Positions 22,756-33,919 of a stretch of DNA of 64,000 bases are shown here, piece after piece (the stretch's first letter is position 1; each line of letters starts with the position of its first letter). The position numbers and the translations under genes were made by a program. Origin of the DNA: Monoplex corrugatus (taxonomy: Eukaryota > Mollusca > Gastropoda > Littorinimorpha > Ranellidae); the NCBI GenBank assembly GCA_030674185.1, contig JAPXFY010000026.1:56664252-56728251 (forward strand), given 5' to 3'. The notes under the pieces were generated by a model, which worked only from the letters and a program-made list of their open reading frames with translations, was not told the origin of the DNA and searched no databases.

Positions 22756-24345
22756 ACAGTCATTCTGTTGACGTTTAGTTGTTTGCTGTGTCTGCGTTTC
22801 ACTCCATCACCCTGTCCACCAGCTGCTGGCAGTGATATAGCCGATAGTCGGAGGGAGTGAAAAGGCTATGTCCTGTAGTAAGGTAGTCGACAGGGTGAGG
22901 TAGTGAAATGGTTAAAAGTATTGGATAGTTGGTGGCTTGGGTGAAGGAGTTAATCACGGGAAGGTGATTGATAGGGTAGTTAAACAGTTAAATGTATTGG
23001 ATAGTTGGTGGCTTGGGTGAAGGCATTAACCACAGTAAGGTAGTGGACAGGGTGAGGTAGTGAAACAGTTTAAAATTAAATGTATTGGATAGTTGATGGC
23101 TCAGGTGAAGACGTTAACCACAGGAAGGTTGGTGGATAGGGCAGTGAAACAGTTAAATGTATTGGATAGTTGGTGGCTCAGGTGAAGGCTTTAACCACAG
23201 GAAGGTTGGTGGATAGGGCAGTGAAACAGTTAAATGTATTGGATAGTTGGTGGCTCAGGTGAAGGCTTTAACCACAGGAAGGTTGGTGGATAGGGCAGTG
23301 AAACAGTTAAATGTATTGGATAGTTGGTGGCTCAGGTGAAGGCTTTAACCACAGGAAGGTTGGTGGATAGAGCAGTGAAACAGTTAAATGTATTGGATAG
23401 TTGGTGGCTCAGGTGAAGGCTTAACCACAGGAAGGTTGGTGGATAGGGCAGTGAAATAGTTAAATGTATTGGATAGTTGGTGACTCAGGTGAAAGCGTTA
23501 ACCACAGTAAGGTAGGGGATAGGTGAAGTAGTGAAACAGTTAAATGTATTGGATAGTTGGTGGCTCTGGTGAAGACGTTAACCACAGGAAGGTGGTGGAT
23601 AGGGCAGTGAAATAGTTAAATGTATTGGATAGTTGGTGACTTAGGTGAAGAGTTAACCACAGTAAGGTAGGGGATAGGGTGAGGTAGTGAAACAGTTAAA
23701 TGTTGGATAGTTGGTGGCCATGGTGAAGGTTTAACCACAGGAAGGTGGTGGACAGGGTAGTGAAACATTAAATGTTTGGATAGTTGGTGACTATGGTGAA
23801 GGCTTACCACAGGAAGGTTGGTGGATAGGGTGAGGTAGTGAAACAGTTAAATGCGTTGGATAGTTGGTGGCTCAGGTGAAGGTGTTAACCACAGGAAGGT
23901 GGTGGACAGGGTAGGTAGTAAACAGTTAAATGTGTTGATAGTTGGTGACTGGTGAAGGGTTAACCACAGGAAGGTGTGATAGGTGAGGTAGTGAAACAGT
24001 TAAATGTGTTGGATAGTTGGTGGCTAGGGTGAAGGTGTTAACCACAGGAAGGTGGTGGATAGGGTGAGGTAGTGAAACAGTTAAATGTGTTGATAGTTGG
24101 TGGCTCAGGTGAAGGTGTTAACCACAGGAAGGTGGTGGACAGGGTAGTGAAACAGTTAAATGTGTTGGATAGTTGGTGGCTGGTGAAGGCATTAACCACA
24201 GGAAGGTGGTGGATATGGAAGTGAAACAATTAAATGTATTGGATAGTTGGTTGGTGGATAGGGTAGTGAAACAATTAAATGTGTTGGATAGTTGGTGGCT
24301 TGGGTGAAGGCGTTAACCACAGGAAGGTGGTGAATAAGGTAAAAG
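22756..24345 (+). repeat. ~77-bp minisatellite (about 19 units), fed by a MITE-like block
   Basis: 22790-22925 contains a family P-like palindrome (TCACCCTGTCCACCAGCTGC and its partner GGTAGTCGACAGGGTGAGGT). It passes without a break into units built of GGATAGTTGGTGGCTCAGGT, AACCACAGGAAGGTTGGTGG and AGTGAAACAGTTAAATGTAT. The unit words GTTAAA, GTGAAACAG and GGTGGATAGGGTGAGG are variants of the MITE arm. The array ends about 80 bases before exon 4. Confidence 0.85.
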
Positions 24346-24423
24346 AGGGAAAGAGCCAAGAACTGTCTGAACTTACTGCAGTTGGTGTTTTTGCAGTCAA
24401 TAAACACAATTGATGTTTTGCAG

Positions 24424-24586
24424 GCCTTCGTCCTCACCAGGGGAAGCAGCACGGTTGGCCTGACATCAGGAGAAGGGGGAGACAAGCCAGGGGTGGGCGA
24501 TGACCGCAGTGAGGGCAGCATGACCTCCATCAGTAGTGGCTTCAGCAGTCTCAACCCTAGGGGACGACTGGACAGTCAGCTGCCTG
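24424..24586 (+). CDS. EEIG1: EEIG1/2-like exon 4 (linker)
   Basis: Residues 154-207 and one base of codon 208. Reads 'AFVLTRGSSTVG', 'SGEGGDKPGVGDDRSEG' and 'SISSGFSSLNPRGRLDSQL', a low-complexity Gly/Ser/Asp linker of the kind found after the NT-C2 domain in FAM102 proteins. The donor is CCTG|GTGAGA. Three in-frame acceptors exist (TTTTGCAG before 24424, TTTTTGCAG before 24397, CTGCAG before 24382). Starting at 24397 would add nine residues beginning 'SINTID'. The most downstream is given. All three keep phase 0, which supports the phase 0 donor of exon 3. Confidence 0.78.
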
Positions 24587-24740
24587 GTGAGAATCTACAT
24601 AGTACCCTATTTTTGTGTTTTTGTTCTGTTTTGTATGTTTTATTTTGTGTTGTTTTTGTTTTGCTTCATTTTGTTTTGTTTTTGTTTTTGTTTTTCCTTC
24701 TGTCTTGTCCCATTTTCCTTGTCTCCTGAGTGATGTTGCC
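24587..24740. other. Intron 4 start, TTTTG-rich
   Basis: TTTTGTTT-type words at 24605-24720. No gene. Confidence 0.5.
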
Positions 24741-25960
24741 ATGACGATGCTCATTTGGAGTCACCCACCTGTACATACCGACCTGTTTTTGATATTACAT
24801 GGACACTGACATGTATCTAGCATCACATGGATACCCACCTGTGTCCAATATCACGTGGATACCCACCTTATTTGATAACATGTGTATACCCATCTGTATC
24901 CGATATGTGGATATCCACCTGTATCTGATATAATTAATATTGATATGCACCTGGATCTGACATCACTTGGATACCCACCTGTATCTGATATCATATAGAT
25001 AACTACCTGTATCTGACATCACATGGATACCCACCTGGATCTGACATCATATGGATGCCCATCTGTATCAGATGTCATGTGCATACCCACCTGGATGTGA
25101 TATCAAATGGATAACTACCTGTATCTGATATCATATGGATACCCACTTGTATCTGATATATGGATACCCACTTGTATCTGATATCATATGGATACCCACT
25201 TGTATCTGATATCATATGGAATACCCACTTGTATCTGATATCATATGGATACCCACTTGTATCTGACATTTACATGGATACCCACTTGTATCTGATATAT
25301 GGATACCCACTTGTATCTGACATTTACATGGATAACTACCTGTATCTGACATCATATGGATACCCACTTGTATCTGATATCATATGGATACCCACTTGTA
25401 TCTGACATTTACATGGATAACTACCTGTATCTGACATCATATGGATACCCACTTGTATCTGATATCATATGGATACCCACTTGTATCTGATATCATATGG
25501 ATACCCACTTGTATCTGACATTTACATGGATAACTACCTGTATCTGACATCATATGGATATGCACCAGTATCTGACAGCTAGGGGCTTCTGTAACTAACG
25601 AGTTGGGTTGGAACAGCCATGTGATAGGTGCCTATATCTGCCATCATATGGATACCCATCTGTATCTGATACACTGTACTACCTGTATTGACATCATACA
25701 CCACTTACTATATCACATGATACCTCTGTATCGTCATAATCATACCCACCTGTAACTGATATCACATGGATACTTCTTACTGTCAATCATACACTGATGA
25801 TCACTGATACTCTGATCGTCATAATATAGATACCCTCATACATATAACATAATATGGATACTGACCTGTATCTGACGTCATATAAATTTTGACCTGCATT
25901 CAGTATGAGATGGATACCCCACCTGTATCCAGTATCACATGAATACTTTCTCCATGGGTA
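24741..25960 (+). repeat. 28-bp minisatellite, about 40 units, decaying at both edges
   Basis: The unit contains CATATGGATACCCACTTGTA and TCTGATAT. The centre (25110-25560) is nearly pure. Edges (24760-25050 and 25620-25960) hold older, diverged units, the usual picture of turnover concentrated in the middle. Confidence 0.9.
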
Positions 25961-26160
25961 TCCAGCACCTTCATCATCCTGGTCACAAAATATCTATTGT
26001 CAAATTAACTTAGAGCTATGTGCACATACATGAATGCTCTTGCACGCAGAGGCACACACACACACACATGCACATGCACACATGTACACAGACACACATG
26101 TGGTAAAGAATAGATTTTTTTTAAAGGTTACTGATTTGTATCAGATGCATGAATCCATAT

Positions 26161-26762
26161 GTGACCTCCCACCACAAAATCAGTCTTAACTCGCAGTCAG
26201 TCGAACAGCACTAGGAGTGAAAAGATGACTAGGGTCTATCTGGGGTGTTTTGACTTTTTCTCAAAATTGATTTCTGTAGACTATAATCTATCCCCCACAG
26301 ACATTTTTTTCTTGAAAAAATATTATTAATCAAATTAAGTCGGTAGTTTAATGCACTGACCGCAGCAGAAAGAATGCAATTTCCTACCAAAATTACCTAT
26401 TTTTGTCTCAAATTATGAACAGTAACCTGTACAGTACCCGCACATGTAATATACTGATGGAAAGCTCTTTGGTGCACCTTTCAGATAATTACAGCGAAAA
26501 CTAGAAACAAACTGGGTCAAAGCCACAAATAAAGAAATTTAAGAAAAATGTGTAGGAGAGCACACAAAAACTTTAGTGGCCGTTTTCTCAAAATGGCCGT
26601 CATACAACTGAATGACTTTAAAACACATAACTTCTACATTTTTTGGAGTACAAGCTTTATTCAAGTACCAAAATAACCAGCAGAATGTACACTTTCCAGT
26701 GATGTGTATATCTCAAAATGCCCAAAATGCTAGTTAAGACTGATTTCGTGGTGGGAGGTCAC
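26161..26762 (+). mobile_element. 602-bp terminal-inverted-repeat element (family V), copy 1
   Basis: About 32-bp inverted ends: GTGACCTCCCACCACAAAAT on the left and the inverse on the right. The interior is non-coding and AT-rich. An inverted copy of exactly the same length lies at 56360-56961. A non-autonomous DNA transposon is the best explanation. The superfamily is not determined, because no target duplication is clear. Confidence 0.8.
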
Positions 26763-26819
26763 ATATTCTTTTGCCTGCAATGTGTAGGGTTGATGTTGCT
26801 GCACAGTCTGCACATTATT

Positions 26820-27045
26820 TTCTTGTTTCCATAAGCCTCTGAGTGTGCACAGGGCTGACAGGATCTGTAATGTGCATGGAGGTTTAGGCACTGGCAGATG
26901 TGCATACATGTTAAACTGGAAGATTGTAAAAAGTCGTCACACTTGACTTACCACGTGGGAGATAACCAGGCAGGATTGAACCCAAACCTTCCAGTTGCAG
27001 TGGAAGTCTAATGTCTTGTCCACCTGATTATCACACTGTGTTCAC
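26820..27045 (-). mobile_element. tRNA-derived SINE, degraded, minus strand
   Basis: On the minus strand 27040 to 26970 reads GATAATCAGGTGGACAAG (box A-like) and GGTTTGGGTTCAATCCTGCC (box B). A body runs down to about 26840 with GATCTGTAATGTGCATG, which is shared with 16500-16520 (GATCTGTAACGTGCATG). Confidence 0.5.
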
Positions 27046-27184
27046 ATTGTATAAAGAAGAACAAGAACAAGAAAGTGATAAGGTAATGATTGATAACCTC
27101 AGTTTTCCAATTTAACTTGCCTAATTTCCATATTTATACTCCTATCAGATGTGGTGACAACAAAAGGTATCACCGTTTTGCATT

Positions 27185-27244
27185 TACACACACACACGCA
27201 GATACGGACTCACACACACAGACACAGACACACACACAGACACA

Positions 27245-27322
<78 letters not shown>

Positions 27323-27334
27323 CACATAGACACA

Positions 27335-27375
<41 letters not shown>

Positions 27376-27389
27376 ATACACACACCATA

Positions 27390-27454
<65 letters not shown>

Positions 27455-27475
27455 CACACCACACACACTCATACA
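27185..27475. repeat. CA microsatellite
   Basis: Nearly pure CA with occasional GA or TA interruptions. Confidence 0.95.
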
Positions 27476-27699
27476 CATGACTGCTAATATTGTTACTGCT
27501 ACTACTACTTCCTTAACTCCGCGAAGAGTCATTGAGATGCTTCACTAAAGAACTGTCACCTGTATTCCTCCAGCACTGTTGGTTGTGTGCAAAAGCCTGG
27601 GTCTTTGCAGATGGATTTCCTGTTCATTCTGTGATGCTGTCAGTCCATCAGCTTTTGTTTTAGTTTTCTTCCTTGCACATGTAACCTACCTTCTTTTCT

Positions 27700-27741
27700 C
27701 ATACTTGGCTACTACTACTACTACTACCACCACTACTACCA
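27700..27741. repeat. ACT/ACC microsatellite, left part
   Basis: Trinucleotides ACT and ACC. The tract resumes at 28912 on the far side of the LINE. Confidence 0.85.
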
Positions 27742-28911
27742 CTGTGTGGATTTGTGGAAGGGAAAGGAACTATTAATGCCATATACATCCTAAGAACTAT
27801 CATAGAGAGGTCAATTGAGATGAATAAGGATTTGTATTTATGCTTTGTTGACTATACCAAGGCTTTCGATCGGGTACGACATGAAGAATTGATCAACCAA
27901 CTGGAGAGACTCAATGTTGATGGAAAAGATCTACGAATAATCAGAAATATGTATTGGGAACAAACAGCTGCAGTGAGAATAGAAAACAATATAAGCTCTT
28001 TCCAAAACATCAAAAGAGGAGTCAGACAGGGTTGTGTTTTGTCACCAGATCTGTTTTCACTTTACAGCGAAAATATCATGAGAAACCTAGAAGAAGATCC
28101 TGGATTAAAGGTTGGAGGGAAACTGATAAACAACATTCGGTACACAGATGACACCATGCTAATTGCAGAAAATGAAAGGGACCTACAAAACCTTGTGAAT
28201 ATAGTAGAAATAGAAAGCAAATGTAAGGGGTCGGAACTAAACAGCAGGAAGACTGAAGTCATGGTGATCAGTAAAAAACATGAAATCCCCTCATGCAAAA
28301 TAACAACAAATGGCATAACCTTGTCACAGGTTAATAAGTTCAAATACCTGAGAACGGTCATTTCATCAGATGGCAGATGCACATCGGAAATAGCTGGCAG
28401 AATCGGCCAAGCCAAAACAGCATTCAAGAAGATGGCAAGCATTCTTACCAACAAATGCCTATCAATTAACATCAGAAAGAGAGTCCTTGAACCAATACTG
28501 TTGTATGGATGCGAGGCGTGGACAGTCAGCAAGCAAAGCCAGAGCAAGATTGAGGAGGCCGAGATGTGGTTTCTAAGAAGAATGTTGAGAGTTCCATGGA
28601 CAGCAAAGAAAACAAACGAGACAGTCTTGATGGAGGCAGACACAAGTAGATCACTCGTAAGGAAGATTAGGAAAAGACAGGCAACATTTATAGGCCATTT
28701 TATGAGGAAGGGGGATTTGGAGCACCTGGTCACAATGGGAAAGCTGGAGGTAAAGAGAGCACCAGGTAGACCCAGGGAGAGAATGCTGGATGGACTTGCA
28801 CAGTGGCTGGAGATGAGGAGGGTGGGGGAGATGATAGGGGCAACGAGAGAGAGAGATGGATGGAAGTCCATGGTTGCCAACGCCATGTGGCAGGGCACCT
28901 GATGATGATGA
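27742..28911 (+). mobile_element. LINE family A, longest copy, 5'-truncated, open frame of 382 codons
   Basis: An uninterrupted frame (27754-28902) carries reverse transcriptase motif A 'VDYTKAFDRV', motif B 'GVRQGCVLSPDLFS' and motif C 'RYTDDTMLIAE'. The catalytic box is YTDD rather than the usual YADD, though both aspartates remain. The C-terminal part has 'LYGCEAWTVS', 'GHFMRKGDLEHLVTM', 'RAPGRPRERMLDG' and ends 'NAMWQGT', then a GATGATGATG tail. The endonuclease and the RT fingers are missing, so it cannot move on its own. A 13-bp match ACTACTACCACTG on each side fits a target-site duplication within the ACT microsatellite. Confidence 0.9.
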
Positions 28912-29050
28912 TGACTACTACCACTGCTACTTCTATTACTACTACTACTACTACTACCACCACACCACTACTACTACTGCTACCATTGCTACTTCTATTA
29001 CTACTACTACTACCACCGCTACCACTACTACTACTACTACTACTGCTGGT
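28912..29050. repeat. ACT/ACC microsatellite, right part
   Basis: TACTACTAC and ACCACCAC words, continuing the tract at 27700-27741 after the LINE insertion. Confidence 0.85.
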
Positions 29051-29241
29051 AGTTAATTGTACAGTACCTCATATCACATGAACTTAAAATTACTTGCTTT
29101 CCCACACAGTTTTAAGCTTTTTACTTCCACCAGCTGCACTACCCCTTCCAACTCCAGCACTCCCCCCCTTCACCCTCCCTTCCCCTCCCCTCCCCTCCCC
29201 TCCCCCCATCTCCTCACACATAGCTGTGTGGCTGTGTGCAG
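29051..29241 (+). other. End of intron 4, pyrimidine-rich
   Basis: A CCCCTCCCCTCCCC tract at 29160-29210 precedes the exon 5 acceptor GTGTGCAG. It may serve as an extended polypyrimidine tract. Confidence 0.5.
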
Positions 29242-29331
29242 ATCACGTGAGTGTGGCAGACGCGGATGCATCTGATACTGACAGCGACAGGGAAGCCACT
29301 CTTGGCCACCACTCTCAACCTGCTTACACCA
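29242..29331 (+). CDS. EEIG1: EEIG1/2-like exon 5 (acidic linker)
   Basis: Two bases finish codon 208 (G+AT = Asp). Residues 209-237 and one base follow: 'HVSVADADASDTDSDREA' then 'LGHHSQPAYT'. The acceptor is GTGTGCAG|AT, the donor CACCA|GTAATC. The acidic Asp/Ser run could be a casein kinase II-type phosphorylation region (inference). Phase fits both neighbours. The donor is not a strong consensus. Confidence 0.78.
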
Positions 29332-29369
29332 GTAATCTCCCTTACTTTGCTGTCAAATCCGCACCTACG

Positions 29370-29375
29370 CTTTTT

Positions 29376-29428
<53 letters not shown>

Positions 29429-29490
29429 GTACATGTGTGTGTTTGTATGTGTGTGTGTGTGGTGTTTGTGTGTATGTGTGTGTGTATAAT
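29370..29490. repeat. TG microsatellite
   Basis: Nearly pure TG just after exon 5. Confidence 0.95.
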
Positions 29491-29504
29491 GATTATTGGT
29501 CGTT

Positions 29505-30960
29505 CTTTTCATATAATAACATTTCTAGTGGTAAATGTCATTTTACTGGTCCTTCTTTTCATAGTAAATAACATTTCTAGTGGTAAATGTCATTTTATTG
29601 GTCGTTCTTTTCATAGTAAATAACATTTCTAGTGGTAAATGTCATTTTATTGGTCGTTCTTTTCATAATAAATAACATTTCTAGTGGTAAATGTCATTTT
29701 ATTGGTCGTTCTTTTCATAGTGAATAACATTTCTAGTGGTAAATGTCATTTTATTGGTCGTTCTTTTCATAGTGAATAACATTTCTAGTGGTAAATGTCA
29801 TTTTATTGGTCGTTCTTTTCATAGTGAATAACATTTCTAGTGGTAAATGTCATTTTATTGGTCGTTCTTTTCATAGTGAATAACATTTCTAGTGGTAAAT
29901 GTCATTTTATTGGTCGTTCTTTTCATAGTAAATAACATTTCTAGTGGTAAATGTCATTTTATTGGTCGTTCTTTTCATAGTGAATAACATTTCTAGTGGT
30001 AAATGTCATTTTACTGGTCGTTCTTTTCATAGTGAATAACATTTCTAGTGGTAAATGTCATTTTATTGGTCGTTCTTTTCATAGTGAATAACATTTCTAG
30101 TGGTAAATGTCATTTTATTGGTCCCTCTTTTCATAGTGAATAACATTTCTAGTGGAAAATGTCATTTTATTGGTCCCTCTTTTCATAGTGAATAACATTT
30201 CTAGTGGAAAATGTCATTTTATTGGTCCCTTTTTTCATAGTGAATAACATTTCTAGTGGTAAATGTCATTTTATTGGTCCCTCTTTTCATAGTGAATAAC
30301 ATTTCTAGTGGTAAATGTCATTTTACTGGTCCCTCTTTTCATAATAAATAACATTTCTAGTGGTAAATGTCATTTTACTGGTCGTTCTTTTCATAGTGAA
30401 TAACATTTCTAGTGGTAAATGTCATTTTATTGGTCGTTCTTTTCATAATAAATAACATTTCTAGTGGTAAATGTCATTTTATTGGTCGTTCTTTTCATAG
30501 TAAATAACATTTCTAGTGGTAAATGTCATTTTATTGGTCGTTCTTTTCATAGTAAATAACATTTCTAGTGGTAAATGTCATTTTATTGGTCGTTCTTTTC
30601 ATAGTAAATAACATTTCTAGTGGTAAATGTCATTTTACTGGTCCCTCTTTTCATAGTGAATAACATTTCTAGTGGTAAATGTCATTTTACTGGTCGTTCT
30701 TTTCATAGTGAATAACATTTCTAATGGTAAATGTCATTTTACTGGTCCCTCTTTTCATAATAAATAACATTTCTAGTGGTAAATGTCATTTTACTGGTCG
30801 TTCTTTTCATAGTGAATAACATTTCTAGTGGTAAATGTCATTTTACTGGTCCCTCTTTTCATAGTGAATAACATTTCTAGTGGTAAATGTCATTTTATTG
30901 GTCGTTCTTTTCATAGTGAATAACATTTCTAGTGGTAAATGTCATTTTATCGGTCATTCT
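29505..30960 (+). repeat. 52-bp minisatellite, about 28 units
   Basis: The unit contains GTGGTAAATGTCATTTTATT, GGTCGTTCTTTTCATAGTGA and ATAACATTTCTA. Variants (GGTCGTTC/GGTCCCTC, ATAGTGAA/ATAATAAA/ATAGTAAA) are interspersed, which suggests unequal exchange or conversion. Each unit holds a pyrimidine tract ending in CATAG, resembling a 3' splice site. Confidence 0.95.
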
Positions 30961-31530
30961 TTCCATGGTAAATGTCATTTTATTGGTTGATCTTTTCATG
31001 GTAAATGTCAATTTTTGTCGATCTCTACATGTTCATTGTCATTTATTGGTCGATCTTTTCATGGTAAATGTCACTCTGTGTTGGTTGATGTTGATTTTCC
31101 CAGTAAATGTAATTTTACTGGTTGATCTCTTCATGGTAAAGTTCATTGTATAGGGCGTTTTTTCTTTCATGGTAAATGTCATTTTATTGGTCAATACTTT
31201 TAAGATGAGTAATTTTATTAGTAGATTTTTTCCATGGTAAATGTCATTTCATCGATCATTCTTTTCATGGTAAATGTCATTTTATCAGTCATTCTTTTCA
31301 TGGTGTCATTTTATCGGTCATTCTTTTCATGTTATGTCATTTTAACGGTCATTCTTTTCATGTTATGTCATTTTAACGGTCATTCTTTTTGTGGTAAATG
31401 TCATTTTATTGGTCATTCTTGTCATGGTGTCATTTTATCGGTCATTCTTTTTACAGTGTCATTTTATTGGTCATTCTTTTCATGGTATATGTCATTTTAT
31501 TGGTCATTCTTTTTGATAGAGTTCTACCTT
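30961..31530 (+). repeat. Older, shorter (~31-35-bp) relatives of the 52-bp unit
   Basis: Units of the form GGTAAATGTCATTTTATCGG TCATTCTTTTCAT with many indels. They lack the ATAACATTTCTAGT addition of the 52-bp unit. Confidence 0.85.
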
Positions 31531-31739
31531 CTAATCTGACTGCATGCTTTTGGGCCTTGCTCAGAAAATAATGCAATCTGGGTTCCAGTATACCCAGGCG
31601 TGAATACCAGACTCTGTCCAGGGTTGCTACAGGTACAGCAGAGAGGAGTGGGATCCACCTTTAAAAATCTGACCTGCGAATACTGATGTCCTACCACCTC
31701 CCACCTCCCACCTCACTACTTATCAAACCAGCTTATTTT

Positions 31740-32029
31740 CTATTTTAAAGGGGTCTATAGTAGATATTATTTGATTGGTCTGTTTTGTGATAGTAAGTGT
31801 TATTTGATTGGTCTGTCTTTGATGGTAGATGTCATTTGATTGGTCTGTTTTTGAACGTAAATATCATTTGATTGGTCCATGTTTGAAAGTAGGTGTCACT
31901 GGTTTGGTCTGTTTTGTTACGGTACATGTCATTTGATAATTTCATTGGTTCCTGTTGTAATAGATATCATTTGATTGGTCTGTGTGGTAATGTTACTTGT
32001 AATTTTATTGGACTGTGTTGTGATGGTAG
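31740..32029 (+). repeat. Oldest ~33-bp relatives, running into the exon 6 acceptor
   Basis: About eight diverged units such as GTAGATGTCATTTGATTGGT CTGTTTTTGATG. The final unit supplies the pyrimidine stretch and GATGGTAG that form the exon 6 acceptor at 32029. Confidence 0.75.
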
Positions 32030-32188
32030 ATTTAACGGACTCACCGAAGGAGCAGAAGAAAGGTATAGGTCACTATCGGAGTGCTAGTTATGCCAGTTAC
32101 ATGAGTCAGCCAGTCACCAGTCGGACTACTGCTCCCTGACCCACAGCCGACAGTCCAGTCTGTCGTATGACATTGCCGGCCGATGTCG
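32030..32188 (+). CDS. EEIG1: EEIG1/2-like exon 6 (Ser-rich block), one-base frame break
   Basis: Finishes codon 238 (A+AT = Asn), then 'LTDSPKEQKKGIGHYRSAS' continuing 'YASYMSQPVTSR' in one frame. The remainder 'SDYCSLTHSRQSSLSYD' is in another. Both match consecutive parts of the Ser-rich FAM102 block (H-x-R-S-x-S-Y-A-S ... S-L-S/T-H). Length 159 is one base short of the length needed to keep phase with exon 7. The break lies between about 32085 and 32140. The acceptor is GATGGTAG|AT, the donor TGTCG|GTAAGT. A base missing from the sequence read is more likely than a real mutation, since the exons on either side are intact. It should be treated as a frameshifted exon until checked. Confidence 0.78.
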
Positions 32189-33090
32189 GTAAGTATTTGG
32201 CTACTGTGGAGTGTCTTTGGTATTAAGCTGGAACCCCACTCTTCCAGCTGCAGCTGTGTTCCAGCTGTGATTGAAGTTTTGCTTACAAATCCCAAAGAAG
32301 TAATTATTACACTCATCCAACTGTGATGTGGCTGTGGCTGACAGTCGGCTTCTGTGCATTTTTTCGGATTGCTACATACAGTGTTAAGACCAGTCTCAGC
32401 AGTTGAGCAATTTTGTCAGTGTGGATGATTTCCTGCGCTTTTCTCTGGGCATGCTGAAACATGGTGATGCAGTGTATAATTTGCTCTTGAAAACTTGTTC
32501 TGTGAACAATGCTGAAAATTGCAACATCTAAAAGAACTGAAGAACTATCTCAATTTTAGAAAGTAGAAAAAACTCATCTCTTTTAAGAGAGAACCCCACC
32601 CTCTGTGATGCAAGCTGCGCTGAGTACAACAATACTCTGTGTCAGGGGAATATTTAAACCAGAATTGCAGACATAATTGGAAGGGAAAGACATATGTGGC
32701 AAAGTACATATCATTGTATTCCTGGAAATGAAATCTGAAGAGATTTGTTTAGAGAACCCCATCCTCTATGGATCAAGCTGTGCTGAGTACAATAATGCTC
32801 TTGTTTCAAGAGAATATTTAGACCAAAATTGTGGGAATAATTGGAATGGAAGATATTCTGTTCCTGGACATTAAATCTACTTGAAGAGTTCCTCACGTCT
32901 TACGCTGCTTTTGAATCGATGTATTTTTTGTTTTCTTTCTTTTCTGCAAACTGTTATAATTTAATGGCATCAGGCTTTTTTGAAGCAGTGTATACTTTTT
33001 GCAAAATGTATTTAGAGTCATTAGATCTTTTCATTAGAATCAATTTATCTAAAAGCGTTTTTCGGCAACACCAAATTCCAAACCCATCAG
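32189..33090 (+). other. Intron 6 start: a diverged ~180-bp duplication, otherwise unassigned
   Basis: GAGAACCCCACCCTCTGTGA at 32590 and GAGAACCCCATCCTCTATGG at 32752 each begin a similar stretch (GCTGCGCTGAGTACAACAAT / GCTGTGCTGAGTACAATAAT). No gene. Confidence 0.5.
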
Positions 33091-33096
33091 CTGATA

Positions 33097-33139
<43 letters not shown>

Positions 33140-33144
33140 CACGA

Positions 33145-33175
<31 letters not shown>

Positions 33176-33400
33176 CTTTGATGATGGTGATGATAATCAT
33201 CATCATGATTATCATCACCATTCTTCTTCTTATTTTGAATATTATTATGATTATTATTATATAGTAGTAGTAATAATAGTAGTAGTAGTAGTATTGTTAT
33301 TACTGTTATTGTTGTTATTTATTAGTAATAATATTGTTGTTTTCATCATCATCATCATTGGTATTAGTATAAGTGTTAGTATTGTTTCATGTTATGAAAA
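33091..33400. repeat. GAT, ACG, ATT and AGT trinucleotide tracts
   Basis: GATGAT 33096-33140, ACGACG 33147-33172, then ATT and TAG-rich blocks to 33390. Confidence 0.9.
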
Positions 33401-33404
33401 ATGA

Positions 33405-33503
33405 ATGACATGCACACACACATGCATACATACATACATACATGCTCACATGCATACATACATACATACATACATAGTACACACAACAACACACACACAC
33501 ACA

Positions 33504-33549
<46 letters not shown>

Positions 33550-33817
33550 TATATACAAATATGTCAGGAAACTCTTTGGTCATTGTCTCCATTTTGCAGT
33601 GACTGTATGAGAATGAAAACCTTGTGAATCCATGAAACTGTAAATTAAAGTAAGGGCCCTGGCTGCTTTATAATCGGTAAGCAGAACTTTTGTTTTTGAA
33701 ATCTAAACACGCTGGGGCAGAATAGTGGCTGACATGGCAAGATACATTCAGGAAGGTACCGTTTCACACAGCAAAAAGCCACTGTAGAGCTATCCAAAAC
33801 AAGTGTGACTGCCCGCG

Positions 33818-33864
<47 letters not shown>

Positions 33865-33878
33865 CACACACACACACA

Positions 33879-33915
<37 letters not shown>
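33405..33915. repeat. CATA and CA microsatellites
   Basis: CATACATA 33420-33475, CA 33480-33545 and about 33818-33912, with 270 unassigned bases between. Confidence 0.9.

Positions 33916-33919
<4 letters not shown>

Noticed and set aside
28062..28898. Minus-strand 278-codon frame
   Set aside because: Shadow of the LINE reverse transcriptase frame on the plus strand.
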